A DNA stretch of 5,946 nt from Caldifarciminota bacterium. GTDB lineage: Bacteria; Hydrothermota; Hydrothermia; S141-80. Made by a program: the position numbers and the translations under genes. The stretch lies in the NCBI GenBank assembly GCA_015490255.1, contig WFYF01000176.1, positions 1 to 5,946 on the forward strand, given 5' to 3'. Every line of letters begins with the position of its first letter. Position 1 is the stretch's first letter. Positions 4,933 through 5,946 of this stretch are shown here, piece after piece. The notes beneath the pieces were generated by a model. That model saw nothing but the letters and a program-made list of their open reading frames with translations, was not told the DNA's origin and did no database searches.

Positions 4933-5946
4933 TCACCAGACTTCTGTGGTTGTTTTTGAAGGACCGCCGGAATGTTCTTCCCGCACATACCCCTCTGTCG
5001 CATCATACCGCCCGGAAAGCACCACAAGGCCTGCAAGCCAGCGCTCCAGCCGGCGGAGGGCTTTTTCATCCAGAAAACCGGCAAGGCCCGTGGCGATCCG
5101 TTCGGCCAGTTCAACCCTGCTTTCTTCCCCCCGATCCGGATAGGCACTCACCACAAACCGGGCAAGCACCTCCCCCTTGAACGCCGTATAGGTCCGCGGC
5201 TGATCCTTTCTTTTTGAGAAGAACGCCCGGAGGGCTTCTTCAAACTGATGCAGGCGGTTATAGGGCACGCCCTGGACCTGATGAATCCGCCGGAAAAGCC
5301 GGTGCGCCTCATTGCGCCGGTCAGACATGAAGCCTGCATCCAGCACTTCCAGGGTTTCGTGAAACGCCCGGACGCTTCGGTGGTTGTGGTCCTTTAAGAG
5401 TTCGTACAGGCGGGCAACCTTCTCCTGCTTGTCCACTTCCGAAAGCACCACGTCCGTGTCTTCGCCGGAAAGGATCTTCTTCTGGATCTCCTTCGCCCAG
5501 GTTTCGGCTTTCCGGCTTTTGTCCTTCTTTCCCATCATTTCCTCAATGATGGCCTCATCCCCGAGCAGCAGCGCGAGGCTCATGCCGACAAGGTCCACGT
5601 CATACACCGGTCCCGCCCCGGACGCCAGTTTCCCGGCCTCCATCAGCACAAACACGTTGGGCTCCGGCGGCGGGAGTTCCCCTTCCTTCACCGGCTGTCC
5701 CGTGGCCCGGTTCCAGAGAGTCTCCCCCTGCAGGCGATAGCGCCGGAACACCCGTCCCATCCGCTGGACCAGGGCATCCATGGGCGCGGCCTCTGTGAAC
5801 AGCACGTCCGCATCCAGATCCAGCGACGCCTCCACCACCTGCGTGGCCACCAGAATGAAGGGCCCCCGCTGACCATACCCGAAAGCCTCCTGCACTTCTT
5901 TCTCAATCTTCTGCCGGTCGGCCCGGGCGAAGGCGCTGTGGAGAAG
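4933..5946 (-). CDS. cas3: CRISPR-associated helicase/nuclease Cas3, C-terminal part (5' end outside the window)
   Basis: Cas3 is recruited by the target-bound Cascade complex and unwinds and degrades the DNA. The 337 visible residues begin inside the second RecA-like domain: LLHSAFARADRQKIE, as in Cas3 proteins, then motif V LVATQVVEASLDLDADVL (32-49) and motif VI DALVQRMGRVFRR (57-69) with the arginine finger region. The rest is the helical C-terminal domain, ending YDATEGYVRE and a short polar tail before a TGA. The frame is open to base 5946, so the GTG at 5895 is internal and not the start. The HD nuclease and the Walker A and DExH motifs would lie upstream, outside this window; whether they are present cannot be judged. 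The next gene follows after 31 nt. Confidence 0.95.
   Translation of the reverse strand, partial: LLHSAFARADRQKIEKEVQEAFGYGQRGPFILVATQVVEASLDLDADVLFTEAAPMDALVQRMGRVFRRYRLQGETLWNRATGQPVKEGELPPPEPNVFVLMEAGKLASGAGPVYDVDLVGMSLALLLGDEAIIEEMMGKKDKSRKAETWAKEIQKKILSGEDTDVVLSEVDKQEKVARLYELLKDHNHRSVRAFHETLEVLDAGFMSDRRNEAHRLFRRIHQVQGVPYNRLHQFEEALRAFFSKRKDQPRTYTAFKGEVLARFVVSAYPDRGEESRVELAERIATGLAGFLDEKALRRLERWLAGLVVLSGRYDATEGYVREEHSGGPSKTTTEVW

Overview
The window is one face of a CRISPR-Cas locus, and every gene in it is read on the minus strand. In transcription order (high to low coordinate) it holds: the C-terminal third of cas3 (entering from beyond base 5946), an OLD-like AAA/ABC ATPase, a small PD-(D/E)XK-like nuclease gene broken by an in-frame TAA, cas4, cas1, cas2, a coiled-coil protein with a nuclease-like C-terminus, a leader of about 200 bp, and the leader end of a CRISPR array that runs out of the window at base 1. 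Gaps between genes are 31, 5, 15, 4, 4 and 22 nt, so this reads as a single operon. The order cas3-cas4-cas1-cas2, the 323-residue Cas1, the short four-cysteine Cas4 and a repeat whose crRNA-sense 3' end is ATTTGAAC fit subtype I-B best. The effector genes (cas8, cas7, cas5, cas6) that would settle the subtype are not in the window; they would be expected upstream of cas3.

Organism: a bacterium rather than an archaeon, because the array is preceded by a clean sigma-70 type promoter (TTGACG, 17 nt, TATAAT). The moderately high GC and the Glu/Lys/Arg-rich coiled-coil protein suggest a thermophile or moderate thermophile, for example among Chloroflexota or deep-branching Firmicutes. That placement is inference only.

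Layout: 1-155 array end (three repeats, two spacers); 156-354 leader with promoter, a hairpin and a widely spaced 11-bp inverted repeat; 355-1254 coiled-coil/nuclease-like gene; 1277-3093 adaptation module cas2-cas1-cas4; 3109-4901 a two-gene ATPase plus nuclease-like cassette; 4933-5946 cas3 C-terminus.

How it works together: Cas4-Cas1-Cas2 would trim and integrate new spacers at the leader-repeat junction at 155/156, the array promoter would start pre-crRNA almost at the first repeat, and Cas3 would degrade DNA targeted by the off-window Cascade. The least ordinary parts are the ATPase/nuclease pair lodged between cas3 and cas4, which looks like a separate defence cassette carried in the cas operon and apparently damaged by a nonsense codon, and the coiled-coil nuclease-like gene between cas2 and the leader. 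A hairpin that covers the cas4 start codon could tie cas4 translation to the broken upstream gene.
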